DNA from: Candidatus Endonucleibacter sp. (ex Gigantidas childressi)
GTDB lineage: Bacteria; Pseudomonadota; Gammaproteobacteria; Pseudomonadales; Endozoicomonadaceae
Direction of reading: 5' to 3'
DNA length: 64,000 nt
Assembly: GCA_030674875.1 (NCBI GenBank)
Contig: JASXSU010000001.1
Coordinates: 496,001 to 560,000, forward strand
Below the pieces are notes generated by a model. It saw only the letters and a program-made list of their open reading frames with translations, made no database searches and had not been told where the DNA came from. The position numbers and the translations under genes were made by a program. Position 1 is the first letter of the stretch, and every line of letters begins with the position of its first letter. This document shows positions 47,814-58,073 of this stretch, piece by piece.

Positions 47814-48407
47814 GTGCCTCGTAGTTTTGTTGCAGAATCACGCCTGCCCACGCCTTTTGGTGAGTTCATCGTACACGGTTTTGAAGATGGGGTTTCAGGT
47901 AAGGAACATTTGGCATTATCGATGGGCGATTTGTCAGATGGCGAACCAGTTTTGACTAGAATTCACTCTGAATGCCTAACGGGAGACGCTCTATTTAGTA
48001 TTCGCTGTGATTGTGGAGCCCAGCTTCAGGGGGCTTTAGAAAAAATTGCCGAGGAGGGGCGCGGGGTTTTACTGTATTTGCGTCAAGAAGGACGTGGAAT
48101 AGGCTTACTGAATAAAATTCGAGCCTACAATCTTCAGGATAATGGGCTGGATACTGTTGAAGCCAATGAGAAGCTTGGTTTTGCCCCAGACATGCGTAAG
48201 TACGATATATGTAAATTAATGCTAGATCATCTTGGTGTAACAAGCCTGCGATTAATGACTAATAACCCTCTTAAAGTAGATGCTTTATCTGTGCAAGGGA
48301 TTCGAGTTGTTGAACGAATACCTCATCAAGCCGGACAAAACCCACATAATGAGCGCTATTTAGCCACGAAGGTGTGGAAGTTAGGGCATTTGTATAATAC
48401 TGTGTGA
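47814..48407 (+). CDS. ribA: GTP cyclohydrolase II
   Basis: 197 residues from GTG 47814 with AAGGAG 8 nt upstream. First step of riboflavin synthesis from GTP. All zinc cysteines present (ECLTGD, RCDCGAQ); catalytic RQEGRGIGL and substrate-binding [10 protein letters not shown]. It complements the degenerate RibA half of ribBA. Its stop is only 12 bp from the convergent dxs stop, with no clear terminator between. Confidence 0.97.
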   Translation: MPRSFVAESRLPTPFGEFIVHGFEDGVSGKEHLALSMGDLSDGEPVLTRIHSECLTGDALFSIRCDCGAQLQGALEKIAEEGRGVLLYLRQEGRGIGLLNKIRAYNLQDNGLDTVEANEKLGFAPDMRKYDICKLMLDHLGVTSLRLMTNNPLKVDALSVQGIRVVERIPHQAGQNPHNERYLATKVWKLGHLYNTV

Positions 48408-48419
48408 CCGCTAATGTAG

Positions 48420-50354
48420 TTAAACTGTTGACACATTAACATTGGTGGTTCGAGGCTTTTCTATTCTTAGTCGATCGATCCTTTTCTTTATTGCATTGTA
48501 TATGCCTTCAGCGTCCAGTGCACACTCTGCTAGTTGATCCTTATGGCTGGCCGCATCAATATAGCGATCAGGGATTCCCTGATTTACAACAGGAATATTG
48601 ATGCCTTTCTTTTGCAGAAATTCATTTACAGCAGAGCCTGCGCCGCCTATGAGGCTACCTTCTTCAACGGTGACCAGTAGTTCATGACTAGCAGCTAGCT
48701 CAAGAATTAGCCTTTCATCCAGTGGTTTAATAAAGCGCATATCAGCCACTGTTGCATCTAGACACCTAGCAGCTTCCAAGGCTCCGGTAAGTAATGTACC
48801 AAAAGAAAGGATAGCGGTATGCTTACCATGTCTCTTAATTTCACCATTACCAATATTTAATGGAGAAAGGCTCATACTGATAGGAGCTCCAGGTCCTGTT
48901 CCTCTTGGATAACGAACTGAAGCAGGACCGTTATAAAGAAAACCAGTAGATAGTAGGCGGCGTGTTTCATTTTCATCAGACGGTGCCATCACCACCATGT
49001 TAGGAATGCAGCGAAGAAAAGCAATATCATAACAGCCCCCGTGAGTAGGTCCGTCTTCACCAACTAATCCTGCCCTGTCAATGGCAAACAATACATCCAG
49101 ATTTTGAACAGCAACATCGTGCACTAATTGGTCATAAGCACGTTGAAGAAAGGTGGAGTATATAGCTACCACGGGCTTCATTTTTTCACAGGCCATACCT
49201 GCAGCAAGAGTAACAGCATGTTGCTCGGCAATTGCTACATCAAAGTAGCGATCAGGGTAGCGCTCTGCAAAATTAACAAGATCTGAGCCTTCACACATGG
49301 CAGGAGTAATGCCTAGCAAGCGTTGATCTTTGGCGGCCATATCACATAGCCACTGCCCAAAAATATTGCAGTACTTTAGTTTTTTTAGGGGGGGTGGTTT
49401 TTTCTTGGTACTTTCAGCAGGTCTAGGCTCCAGCTTGGTTATAGAGTGATAACCTATAGGATCCAACTCTGCTGGTGCAAATCCCTTTCCTTTCTGAGTA
49501 ACAATATGAAGAAGCTGCGGCCCTTCCAAATCTCTCAAGTTTTTGAGAGTATGCATCAACATGGATAGATCGTGACCGTCTATTGGGCCAATATAATTAA
49601 AGCCCATTTCTTCAAACAATGTGCCTGGAATGATCATCCCTTTCATATGTTCTTCTGTACGTCTAGCCAACTCCGATGCAGCAGGAATGGCACTTAACAC
49701 TTTTTTACTACCTTCTCGAAGATGGTGGTAGGTTTTGCTAGAAAGCACTCTAGCTAAATAATTGGAGAGTCCACCCACATTTTCGGAAATGGACATATCA
49801 TTATCATTTAAAACAACCAACATGTTGGCTTTTAAATCTGCTGCATGATTAAGTGCTTCGTAGGCCATGCCTGCAGTCATAGCACCGTCACCAATGATGG
49901 CAACTGTGCGCCGGTCTTCTTTTTTAAGTTTGGCACTGATCGCCATACCCAGAACCGCACTAATTGAGGTGCTTGAATGACCTACACCGAAGGCATCATA
50001 AAGGCTTTCTGATCGTTTTGGAAAGGCAGCCAGACCGTCTTTTTGGCGCAAAGTAGGCATAAGTTCTCTGCGCTCTGTAAGAATTTTGTGGGGGTAAGCT
50101 TGGTGGCCAACATCCCAAACCAGCCTATCTTGAGGAGTGTTATAAATATAATGAAGAGCAATTGTTAGTTCAATCACTCCCAAGCCTGCACCAAAGTGCC
50201 CTCCGGTCTGGCCCACGGAGTATAGCAAAAACTCCCTAAGCTCTACGGCTAAACGGGGTAGATCCGATTCGCTTAAAGCACGAATCTGTTCAGGACGTTC
50301 CACTCGGTCAAGTAATGGAGTGGCGGGCCTTGTTTTGGGTATTTCGTGAAACAT
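48420..50354 (-). CDS. dxs: 1-deoxy-D-xylulose-5-phosphate synthase
   Basis: 644 residues. TPP enzyme that condenses pyruvate and glyceraldehyde-3-phosphate, the entry of the MEP isoprenoid pathway. [24 protein letters not shown] motif [18 protein letters not shown]...LNDNDMSIS, transketolase pyrimidine domain [19 protein letters not shown], and [15 protein letters not shown]. It lies downstream of ispA with a 125-bp gap. Confidence 0.97.
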   Translation of the reverse strand: MFHEIPKTRPATPLLDRVERPEQIRALSESDLPRLAVELREFLLYSVGQTGGHFGAGLGVIELTIALHYIYNTPQDRLVWDVGHQAYPHKILTERRELMPTLRQKDGLAAFPKRSESLYDAFGVGHSSTSISAVLGMAISAKLKKEDRRTVAIIGDGAMTAGMAYEALNHAADLKANMLVVLNDNDMSISENVGGLSNYLARVLSSKTYHHLREGSKKVLSAIPAASELARRTEEHMKGMIIPGTLFEEMGFNYIGPIDGHDLSMLMHTLKNLRDLEGPQLLHIVTQKGKGFAPAELDPIGYHSITKLEPRPAESTKKKPPPLKKLKYCNIFGQWLCDMAAKDQRLLGITPAMCEGSDLVNFAERYPDRYFDVAIAEQHAVTLAAGMACEKMKPVVAIYSTFLQRAYDQLVHDVAVQNLDVLFAIDRAGLVGEDGPTHGGCYDIAFLRCIPNMVVMAPSDENETRRLLSTGFLYNGPASVRYPRGTGPGAPISMSLSPLNIGNGEIKRHGKHTAILSFGTLLTGALEAARCLDATVADMRFIKPLDERLILELAASHELLVTVEEGSLIGGAGSAVNEFLQKKGINIPVVNQGIPDRYIDAASHKDQLAECALDAEGIYNAIKKRIDRLRIEKPRTTNVNVSTV

Positions 50355-50479
50355 GTCATTAGGATGCCATAATAGAGCTGTGAAACTAAATAAAAGTGCA
50401 CTAATTATACTTGAAGCTACGGAATTTGATATAGCTTTTAAGATTCTATACTCGTTTAAATTGAAGGTATGGTAGTCCT

Positions 50480-51379
50480 CTAGTAAGAACGCTCGACAAT
50501 ATACTTCGCTAATTGCTGAAGTGGGCCGGCCCTATTACCAAAGTCAGCCAAGGTGCTTATTGCAGATTCACTTAGTTCAATGGCAAACTGACGGGCCTCT
50601 TTTAACCCCATAATAGAAACGTAAGTTGGTTTATTTAGCGCCTCATCTGCCCCATTTTTTTTGCCCAGCGTTTGGGTGTCAGTAATCACATCAAGAATGT
50701 CATCTTGTACCTGAAAGGCAAGACCGACAGCAGAGGCATACTGATCCATCAGATGTAAATGCCAGTTTTCAATAGCAGTGCTGCTTAAAGCACCAACTCT
50801 AACGGAGGCTTTAATAAGAGCTCCTGTTTTGTGTTCATGCATCTGAATAAGTTGTTGTTGATTAAGCTTTAGCCCTACCGATGCTATATCCATAGCCTGC
50901 CCCCCCAGCATTCCCGCATATCCGGAAGCCACACTTATAGCTTGAACCTGTTGCAAGCGTTGAGTGTCAGAGATTGTACTGTCTGGGAACAGCTGACGGT
51001 TGCTTAATACTTCAAAAGCAAGAGTCTGCAAAGCATCACCAGCAAGAATGGCTGTTGCCTCATCGTATACTTTATGACAAGTCGGTTGCCCTCGCCTTAG
51101 GTCATCATCATCCATTGCTGGAAGGTCATCATGAACCAGTGAGTAGGCATGAATTAACTCAACGGCACAGGCAGCCGGATCAGCATTCACCAAGTCTCCA
51201 CCAATGCATTCAAGTGCTGCGTAAGCAAAAATAGGACGAATACGTTTACCTCCATTTAAAACGCAATAACGCATGGCCTCAGAAAGCGTTTCGTTAACAG
51301 GGTTGCTACTTGGAAGAGTCATGCGTAACGCTTTATCTACTCTTGCGCTGCACCGGTCCATGTATGTCTTAAGATGCAC
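50480..51379 (-). CDS. ispA: Farnesyl diphosphate synthase (short-chain polyprenyl synthase)
   Basis: 299 residues from GTG 51379, which has AGGA 7 nt upstream and overlaps the xseB stop by 11 bp; ATG 51361 is an alternative, and the frame is open up to 51493 inside xseB. First Asp-rich motif [15 protein letters not shown], second [10 protein letters not shown], plus GGKRIRPI and HKTGALI. It builds farnesyl diphosphate from IPP and DMAPP. Confidence 0.95.
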   Translation of the reverse strand: MHLKTYMDRCSARVDKALRMTLPSSNPVNETLSEAMRYCVLNGGKRIRPIFAYAALECIGGDLVNADPAACAVELIHAYSLVHDDLPAMDDDDLRRGQPTCHKVYDEATAILAGDALQTLAFEVLSNRQLFPDSTISDTQRLQQVQAISVASGYAGMLGGQAMDIASVGLKLNQQQLIQMHEHKTGALIKASVRVGALSSTAIENWHLHLMDQYASAVGLAFQVQDDILDVITDTQTLGKKNGADEALNKPTYVSIMGLKEARQFAIELSESAISTLADFGNRAGPLQQLAKYIVERSY

Positions 51380-51632
51380 TTTCGTCCTTTTCAGTCGATT
51401 GATCAAAGGGTTGTAATTGTAGCTCACCGTTTTTCCCAGATAATAACAACTGCACTTTCTGCTCAGCTTTTTCCAAAGCTTTTTGGCATTCAAGGGTTAA
51501 TCGAATGCCTTTTTCAAAAGAGCTCAATGATTCTTCAAGGGACAGATCGCCGGACTCTATCTTCTGCACTAATGATTCTAGGTCGCTAAGAGATTTTTCA
51601 AATACAAAAGCACTCTTTTTTTTTGTAGTCAT
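51369..51632 (-). CDS. xseB: Exodeoxyribonuclease VII small subunit
   Basis: 87 residues from ATG 51632 (MTTKKKSAFVFEKSL); an upstream in-frame start at 51653 is less likely. The family core LSDLESLVQKIESGDLSLEESLSSFEKGI and the LEKAEQKVQLL helix are present. It partners XseA. The usual xseB-ispA-dxs operon order is kept. Confidence 0.93.
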   Translation of the reverse strand: MTTKKKSAFVFEKSLSDLESLVQKIESGDLSLEESLSSFEKGIRLTLECQKALEKAEQKVQLLLSGKNGELQLQPFDQSTEKDESAS

Positions 51633-51845
51633 GGGCAAGCCTACACGATGCAATATTTTTTGGAGGAGAATAGTAAATAATCATAACACAGGTATGACAG
51701 GTGCTTTATTTATTGCTTGCAACACGTTTTCACTAAATGAGGCCTCTCTGGAAATATCTTTGAATATTTCTACGAATTGTCTTAAGAGTCTGAACAGCTT
51801 AAGAAGTTACACCCACAATCATTGAGTAGCGATGGCTGTATCCGC

Positions 51846-51986
51846 ACCTTCACATATGGAGGTGACCCTATGTTCCTTGAAGATACGTGGTTGTTGGCGA
51901 CTCTCATATCTCCGCATATTCAAAAGTAGTAGAAGATCAGAGCTAGCGCAGGCAACAGCGTAGCATCTTGAAAGATAATTGGTATA
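51846..51986. repeat. Decayed A/B repeat
   Basis: Contains ttccttgaagatacgtggttgttgg and ends gtagcatcttgaaagataattggtata. It lies before the IS30 mini-element. Confidence 0.45.
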
Positions 51987-52005
51987 GTTGACATTTAATA
52001 ACGAG

Positions 52006-52185
52006 GCGGATTCAAATCTGAAGTGCATCACTTGGCTAGGTAGAAAAAGGGCTAGCTGAAGGTAAGCACCTACCCTATTCTCCGGCAAGAGATGAAGTGA
52101 ACTTCAAAACACCAGCCCTGATAATGGGTGAACACAGGGCTGCGTTAGCAGCTTAAGCAGTGATGCACTTGGAATTTGAATCTGC
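52006..52185 (+). mobile_element. 180-bp IS30-derived mini-element
   Basis: Left end GCGGATTCAAATCTGAAGTG through the leader up to gatgaagtga, fused directly to the last ~85 bp (caaaacaccagccctgataa) and the right end TTGGAATTTGAATCTGC. The whole transposase core is absent. Both inverted repeats survive, so it could be moved in trans. Confidence 0.87.
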
Positions 52186-52243
52186 GCGACAAGGAAACGT
52201 CGTTATTCCATATTTGCTCTCATTAGCCTGTAGCAAAACTGCA

Positions 52244-53746
52244 TTAGCGTATGCTTTGGGGCTTATTCTCAAGTTTTTTAGGGTCTGTATTAGCGGTTGC
52301 TTTACTATCATCGAGGGTAGGATGTTTTTGTACGTCATTCCAAACGTTGGAGTCCATTGTTCGATCTAAAAAGGGGAATTTACTCCGATCAAATACAGGC
52401 ATGTGTCCTGTTTTGAGTTGTTGGCCGTAGTCTTGAAGAACCTGGAATGCATAACCTGACAGCAGGAGAATAACCACAAGATTAATCAATGCCATTAGAC
52501 CCATAGCAAGGTCTGCAACAATCCATACAGAGTTAAGCGAACTTATTGAGCCCACAAAAACAAGCAGAACAACTGTTATCCGATACAGGCAAAGTAAGGC
52601 GGGACTGTTGCGCATAAATAACAGATTGGATTCACCGTAATAATAATTGGCGATTACTGAAGTAAAACCGAAAAAAATCACGGCTCCAGAAATAAAAATC
52701 TGACCCCAGTCGCCCACAATAGCCGCAACAGAAGCCTGAGTCAGCTGTATGCCATTTGGCATGCTGCCATGTTCTAGTTGGCCAGACAGCAGAATTATAG
52801 CTGCAGTTGCGGTACATATAACAATCGTATCAATGAAGACGCTGATCATAGATATAATACCCTGAGATGCCGGATGATGCGGCCAGGGCGTGGCTGTTGC
52901 AGCAGCGTTAGGCCCACTGCCCATGCCAGCTTCATTGGAAAATAAGCCTCTTTTTACCCCCTGCATTATCGCCAAGGAAACACTGTAGCCAAGCCCCCCT
53001 GCTGCAGCAGTTTTTAGGCCAAAGGCGCTATCTATAACCAAAGAAAATACTTCTGGAAGGCGATCAAAACTCATAACAACCACCACCATTGCCATCAACA
53101 GATAAGCTAGAGCCATTAGTGGTACAACCATTTCAGCAAATTGTGCGATAGACCGAATACCACGAAAAATAATCACTCCAGTGATGGCGGCCATAATCAA
53201 TCCAACATGGATTTCCGTTAGGGAGCTGGTGGTTGCTAGCGCTGCAGCAACGGAGTTGGCGTGAACAGCATTAAAAATAAAACCAAATGAAACTAACAGC
53301 ATGATGGAAAATAAAACACCTAGCCATCGCAGACCTAGCGCTTTTTCAATATAGTACGCCGGCCCACCTCTGAAAGTGCCGTCCTCGTTGTTGGTTTTGT
53401 ATAGCTGAGCTAGGGTGTTTTCAACATAGCTGGAAGACATTCCCAATAGTGCAACAACCCACATCCAAAAAACAGCACCTGGGCCCCCAATGTATATAGC
53501 AATGGCCACTCCTGCAAGATTACCAGTTCCCACATGAGCAGCAAGACTGGTACAGAAAGCTTGAAATGAGGATATGTGTTTTTTATCGGTTTTCCGTGAA
53601 CCTAAGACTATTTTCCAAGCATGAAAGAAATAGCGTACTTGGGCGAAGCGAGTTCTTATCGTGAAATAGATCCCGGCGCCCAACAACAAGTAAATCAGTA
53701 GATATTCCCATAGGGCTGATGTTGCGGTCTCAATTAGATGGCTCAT
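52244..53746 (-). CDS. Sodium:alanine/glycine symporter (AGCS family)
   Basis: 500 residues with about ten or eleven membrane segments. Family hallmarks: SSFQAFCTSLAAHVGTGNLAGVA, GGPGAVFWMWVVALLGMSSSYVENTLAQLYK, GGPAYYIEKALG, GLFSNEAGMGSGPNAAATA. It imports alanine or glycine with Na+ across the inner membrane. The cytoplasmic tail (~50 residues) is polar. Its 3' end lies 59 bp beyond the IS30 mini-element. Confidence 0.93.
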   Translation of the reverse strand: MSHLIETATSALWEYLLIYLLLGAGIYFTIRTRFAQVRYFFHAWKIVLGSRKTDKKHISSFQAFCTSLAAHVGTGNLAGVAIAIYIGGPGAVFWMWVVALLGMSSSYVENTLAQLYKTNNEDGTFRGGPAYYIEKALGLRWLGVLFSIMLLVSFGFIFNAVHANSVAAALATTSSLTEIHVGLIMAAITGVIIFRGIRSIAQFAEMVVPLMALAYLLMAMVVVVMSFDRLPEVFSLVIDSAFGLKTAAAGGLGYSVSLAIMQGVKRGLFSNEAGMGSGPNAAATATPWPHHPASQGIISMISVFIDTIVICTATAAIILLSGQLEHGSMPNGIQLTQASVAAIVGDWGQIFISGAVIFFGFTSVIANYYYGESNLLFMRNSPALLCLYRITVVLLVFVGSISSLNSVWIVADLAMGLMALINLVVILLLSGYAFQVLQDYGQQLKTGHMPVFDRSKFPFLDRTMDSNVWNDVQKHPTLDDSKATANTDPKKLENKPQSIR

Positions 53747-53826
53747 AATCAGTCTCTTTAAAATGGTAAATAATGGCAGAATGCCTTGCGTACAAACTTT
53801 TTACATGTGCTGCATTTTTAAATGTC

Positions 53827-54105
53827 GTGGATTCAAAGCTGTAGTGCGTAATCTAACTAGGTCGAAAAGGGAGAGGCTGCTGAAGGTGAGATTCTACTCT
53901 TTTTCTCCGGTAGAAGTGATGACGGTATTTATCAGCAGCGAACCTGCTAGCAAAGATGTCAGATTTTTATCCTAAAGCGTAGCGGTTGCGGACAAAGTAA
54001 AATAACAGAAATTATAGGAGTGAGTAAGTCCTTGGTGAGCAGAAAGCTTGCAAGACATACAAATGCAAGAGTTATCGCCATAAATAGACGTAAAAAATGT
54101 CAGTG
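53827..54105 (+). mobile_element. Diverged IS30-family 5' fragment
   Basis: An old relative of the other copies: cGTGGATTCAAAGCTGTAGTG as left end, the same leader pattern (ctgaaggtgagattctactc), ATGACGGTATTTATC at the transposase start, then a drifted helix-turn-helix region (gagtgagtaagtccttggtgagc). The 3' part is lost. Confidence 0.75.
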
Positions 54106-54226
54106 CTGCGGCAATAGTAGGTGATTGGGGGTGGCGAGAGCAATCAATAACCCCATGGTTTTAGGGGTGGCTATATAAAACTATCGTGCTAACTTAACGA
54201 TTTTATCTGCAACACTATCAAGGTGA

Positions 54227-54251
54227 GTTATCCACATTAACTGTGGATAAC
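54227..54251. promoter_or_regulatory. Palindrome of two perfect DnaA boxes
   Basis: GTTATCCACA, TTAAC, TGTGGATAAC: two consensus DnaA boxes (TTATCCACA) facing each other, with a one-mismatch third box TGTGTATAG at 54310-54318. AT-rich DNA follows. It could bind DnaA or simply be an RNA hairpin. The remainder of 54106-54501 has no gene. Confidence 0.5.
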
Positions 54252-54501
54252 CTTGTGATCATATTTGGGATAGTCGCTAGAAAGGTGCATAGCTGTGGGT
54301 GATTCAAAATGTGTATAGAAAAAATACAGAGTGACGAATTTCACTGCGAAAATCGGTTTCATATAACTTTATTGTGATATGTTTAGTTGCTTTATCGCTT
54401 TTTATTCTAGCTATCTGATGAATTTTGTAGGTCTTTATACGCTTATTTTATTGATTTCATGAGTTAGCGAAATTGTCTGTTTTTGACTTGGAAGATAGGG
54501 A

Positions 54502-54616
54502 GTAATAGTGGTAAATACTATCAACAACTCAAAGCTCAATCACGTGCTACCCGGAGGTTCATGGGCTGTGATCGTTTGTTTTCTACTACACCTTCAATGG
54601 TAACGGATAAAGGTAA
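54502..54616. repeat. Decayed B-type repeat
   Basis: Right end CTACACCTTCAATGGTAACGGATA is clear; core partly readable (caatcacgtgctacccgg). It lies 20 bp before the amidase start. Confidence 0.65.
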
Positions 54617-54636
54617 ATAATTTTTGAGGTTAAGAT

Positions 54637-55446
54637 ATGAATAAGATACAAGTTGCTCTGGTTCAAACATGCTCAAAGTTGAGTGTGGAGACTAATCTTT
54701 ATCAAATTGGCCAATTATTAAATGAAAAGCTAATCGTTCACCCTGATGTATTGGTATTGCCTGAGTGTTTTGCCTCTATGGGTGGGGTTTTGGCTAATGT
54801 GGCAAAAGAAATAGCCCACATTAAACGATGGATGAGCGAGCAAGCCAGTAACTATAGTTGTTGGGTGGTAGGAGGCACTGTTCCATATTTGCATGAAAAT
54901 GAAACAAAGTTTCGGGCTTCTTGTTTTGTATATGACCCGCAAGGTAATGAAAGAGCTCGTTATGATAAAATTCATCTATTTGATGCGAAAGTTGTTGACA
55001 GTAAAGGGCTGTATCAAGAATCAGACGAATACTTACCTGGAAATACACCTACGGTCATAATAATGGGCGACGTGCCATTTAGATGTTTAGGGTTAAGTGT
55101 TTGTTATGATCTTCGCTTCCCTGAATTATACAGAGCCTTGGTTGAGCTTGGGGCTAACATTCTTTGTGTTCCCTCGGCATTTACTCAAGTTACGGGTAAA
55201 GCGCACTGGGAGCCACTATTGAGAGCAAGAGCTATAGAAAATCAATGCATTGTAATAGCTGCGAACCAAGGAGGCTGGCACGCCGGTGATAGGGAAACTT
55301 GGGGGCATAGTATGATTATTTCTCCATGGGGGGAAATTCTTGCGGAAGCAGGAACTGAGCCAACGGTATTATCAGTTAATATTGATTTGTCGATGCTGTA
55401 TGAGTTAAGGGCAACAATGCCCTGTTATGATCATAGAAGGTTGTAA
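54637..55446 (+). CDS. Carbon-nitrogen hydrolase, Nit1/deaminated glutathione amidase type
   Basis: 269 residues. Nitrilase-superfamily triad Glu43 (LPECFA), Lys111 (YDKIHLFD) and Cys146 (LSVCYDLRFPEL). These flanking sequences match the Nit1/YbeM group that hydrolyses deaminated glutathione, a metabolite-repair reaction in the cytosol. No operon partner is visible. The specific substrate is inferred from family only. Confidence 0.88.
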   Translation: MNKIQVALVQTCSKLSVETNLYQIGQLLNEKLIVHPDVLVLPECFASMGGVLANVAKEIAHIKRWMSEQASNYSCWVVGGTVPYLHENETKFRASCFVYDPQGNERARYDKIHLFDAKVVDSKGLYQESDEYLPGNTPTVIIMGDVPFRCLGLSVCYDLRFPELYRALVELGANILCVPSAFTQVTGKAHWEPLLRARAIENQCIVIAANQGGWHAGDRETWGHSMIISPWGEILAEAGTEPTVLSVNIDLSMLYELRATMPCYDHRRL

Positions 55447-55477
55447 AAGCCAATGGCTCAAAGAACACGTCTTTGGT

Positions 55478-55571
55478 TATCACCATTTCTTTAAATGTGT
55501 GGGGTTATTGACCTCCCTCACTCGTCTTATGGGGTTTGCCTACACATATCTTCAATGATAGCTGGGGTAAC
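55478..55571. repeat. Decayed B-type repeat
   Basis: tggttatcaccatttctttaaatgtgtgggg at the left, then cctacacatatcttcaatga near the right end, with part of the core missing. It lies between the convergent amidase and tyrS genes. Confidence 0.5.
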
Positions 55572-55594
55572 TGTGGAAGTGCTCTATGGTAAAT

Positions 55595-56902
55595 TTATAT
55601 TATCTCAAATAAATGATGAGTTTTCTTTCCAAGTTTGACTAAAAAGAATCTACCGTAAAGAGCCCGTTTAGCAGCAAAGCACTCAGGCAGATTCATATTA
55701 TCTTCCATGCCATGAGCTTTGCCATTAAATAGTATTGCTTTTCGTTGTAAAGCATCTTTTATTTGCTTACCGGATAACACCACCTCCGCTGAAGCAAGTA
55801 CTTGCGTTATGGTTTGGTTTGCTAGGTCGGCGTGTTTGATTGTTTTTGTAGGTAAACCATCTAGTTTCAACTGCTCTAAATCTTGCTCGGAAAGACTGTT
55901 TATATCACCAGAAAATAGTGCGTCAGTGATGCGATTTGCCGAATTTAGACCATTTTTGCCGTGCACCAGTTCGGTAACTTCTCTAGCTAAAATGCTTTGA
56001 GCCGATTTGCGTCCTTGAATCTCTGCATCAGATTTTTCAACTCTCTGAATGTAATCCATGCTAAGGAAAGTAAAAAAGCGAAGAAACTTATATACATCGG
56101 TGTCCGCAGTATTAATCCAAAACTGATAAAACGAATAAGGAGATGTTTTTGTGGGGTCCAGCCAGACTGCACCGTCTTCAGTTTTGCCAAATTTGGTACC
56201 ATCTCCTTTAGTGACTAAAGGAACTGTCAACCCAAAAGCTTGTGATTTATTCTGACGACGGGTCAAGTCTATGCCGCCAACAATATTTCCCCATTGATCG
56301 CTGCCTCCAATCTGCAAGGTGCAACTATAGCGGCGATTTAGCTCCGAAAAATCCATTGCTTGCAACAATGCATAAGAAAACTCAGTGAAAGAAATGCCAC
56401 ATCCGTCTCGGTTTAAACGTTGCTGAACAGACTCTTTGCTGATCATGGAGTTGACAGAAAAATGCTTACCAACATCGCGTAAAAATTCTAATGCACCTAA
56501 CTTACTGGTCCAGTCAAAATTGTTAACAACGATAGCTGAATTATCACCGCAATTGAAGTCGATAAACTGGTTGACCTGGGCGCAAATTTTATCAGACCAC
56601 TCTGAAATAATATTTGGCTTATTTAGCTGTCGTTCTGTCATTTTAAAGCTAGGGTCACCAATCAGTCCTGTTGCACCGCCAACAAGGGCAATGGGTTTGT
56701 GCCCAGCCTTCTGGAAACGTGCCAGAACTATTAAAGGCACCAAATGACCAAGGTGCAGGCTATCTGCCGTAGGGTCAAAACCGCAATAAACTGTACGAGG
56801 TTGTTCACTGAGATGAGCGTCTAACTCAGCTGCAGACGTGGTCTGTGCAATGAGCTGGCGATCTTGAAGGTCTTGCAGTAGCTGATTTTGACTCTCTGAC
56901 AT
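55595..56902 (-). CDS. tyrS: Tyrosyl-tRNA synthetase
   Basis: 435 residues, class I synthetase. HIGH-type motif HLGH (residues 50-53), KMSKS-type KFGKT (237-241), tyrosine-binding YCGFDPTADSLHLGH and QIGGSDQWGNI. C-terminal S4 RNA-binding domain (VLSGKQIKDALQRKAILFNG). It diverges from the M23 peptidase gene; the IS30 copy lies between them. Confidence 0.96.
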   Translation of the reverse strand: MSESQNQLLQDLQDRQLIAQTTSAAELDAHLSEQPRTVYCGFDPTADSLHLGHLVPLIVLARFQKAGHKPIALVGGATGLIGDPSFKMTERQLNKPNIISEWSDKICAQVNQFIDFNCGDNSAIVVNNFDWTSKLGALEFLRDVGKHFSVNSMISKESVQQRLNRDGCGISFTEFSYALLQAMDFSELNRRYSCTLQIGGSDQWGNIVGGIDLTRRQNKSQAFGLTVPLVTKGDGTKFGKTEDGAVWLDPTKTSPYSFYQFWINTADTDVYKFLRFFTFLSMDYIQRVEKSDAEIQGRKSAQSILAREVTELVHGKNGLNSANRITDALFSGDINSLSEQDLEQLKLDGLPTKTIKHADLANQTITQVLASAEVVLSGKQIKDALQRKAILFNGKAHGMEDNMNLPECFAAKRALYGRFFLVKLGKKTHHLFEII

Positions 56903-56975
56903 GAAGTAACCTTATATTCGATATTATGGAAACACAGCAAGGCGATAAAAATACAAAAAAACTCTATGAATCACA

Positions 56976-57003
56976 GCGTAGATTTAAATCCGAAGTGCAT
57001 CAC
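56976..57003 (+). mobile_element. Solo IS30 left-end remnant
   Basis: gcgtagatttaaatccgaagtgcatcac, a drifted version of the left inverted repeat that lies 11 bp before the left end of the next IS30 copy. Confidence 0.65.
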
Positions 57004-57014
57004 GTCTAAGTTGG

Positions 57015-58072
57015 GCGGATTCAAATCTGAAGTGCATCACTTGACTAATTAGAAGAAAGGGCCGTCTGAAGGTAAGCTCCTACCCTTTTCTCCGGCAAGA
57101 GATGAAGTGATGACGATAACCTACCAACAACTAGCTTACGAACAACGATGCCAGATTTCCGCACGAAAGAAAAGCGGTTGCAGCCAAAGGGAGATAGCGG
57201 AGATCATTGGCACCTACCAGTCCAAGGTGAGCCGTGAGTTGGCAAGGAATACTGGCGAACGTGGATATAGGCAAGCACAAGGCCGAACAGATAGCCGGCG
57301 TACAGAGTCGGCTCGGGCGAGTAGAATGACTCCAAAAATGATCGAGGCGATTGAATCAAAGCTGCGTGTAGAATGGAGCCCAGAGCTGAATGATCAGGAA
57401 CGACTGATTAGCTATGAAAGCATCTACCTACATATTTGGGCAAATAAGCATGCTGGCGGCGATCTTTACATGCATCTTCGTCGCTAGGGCAAGAAGTATG
57501 ACAAGCGACGAAACGGCAAGTCAACGCGCGGCCAGATAAAGAACCGCGTCAGCATAGATGATCGCCCAGAGATCGTTGACGATAAATAGCGTATCGGAGG
57601 GGGAGACTGATACCGTCATTGGCAAAGGGCATAGCGGGGCTTTGGTAACTATCGTCTAGCGGGTCCCGAAGTACACGGTATCAGCCCAGGTGAACAGCAA
57701 AAGCGCAGCAGATGTGACCAAGACTACGATCAGCTTGCTCAACCCATTTAAGGATATTGTTCACACCATTATGGCTGACAACGGGAAAGAGTTTTCGTAT
57801 CATGAGAAAATCAGCCAAGCATTATCGGCGGAGGTTTACTTTGTGCATCCCAACAGCTCTTGGGAGCTAGGATTAAATGAGAACACCAATGGCTTGCTAC
57901 GACAATATTTCCCAAAGAATACAGACTTCAAGAAGTTCGGTCAGATAGAGATGAAGCTAGCATTGATGCGGCTTAATTCTCGACCAAGAAAAGATTTGAA
58001 TTTCAAAATAATGGGTGAACACAGGGCAGCGTTAGCAGCTTAAGCTGTGATGCACTTGTAATTTGAATCCGC
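57015..58072 (+). mobile_element. Near-full-length IS30-family element (1058 bp), inactivated
   Basis: Both ends present: GCGGATTCAAATCTGAAGTG and CTTGTAATTTGAATCCGC. The internal transposase gene spans most of the element. It serves as the reference for the deleted copies at 7068, 27598, 31044, 52006 and 53827. An 18-bp in-frame deletion follows gagcccagagc compared with the copy at 7068. Confidence 0.92.
57110..58043 (+). pseudogene. IS30-family transposase, broken by stop codons
   Basis: Helix-turn-helix N-terminus (SGCSQREIAEIIGTYQSKVSRE split over residues ~20-45), ISYESIYLHIWANKHAGG, then TAG at about 57485 (LHLRR-stop-GKKYDKRR), a further TAG near 57587, and a damaged stretch to about 57665. 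The 3' frame (57690 on) still shows the DDE region HTIMADNGKEFSYH, SSWELGLNENTNGLLRQYFPK and MRLNSRPRKDLNF. It cannot make a full transposase. Confidence 0.9.
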
Positions 58073-58073
58073 G

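Noticed and set aside
54227-54318. Chromosomal replication origin
   Set aside because: Only two perfect DnaA boxes and none of the usual oriC neighbour genes; reported only as a DnaA-box palindrome.
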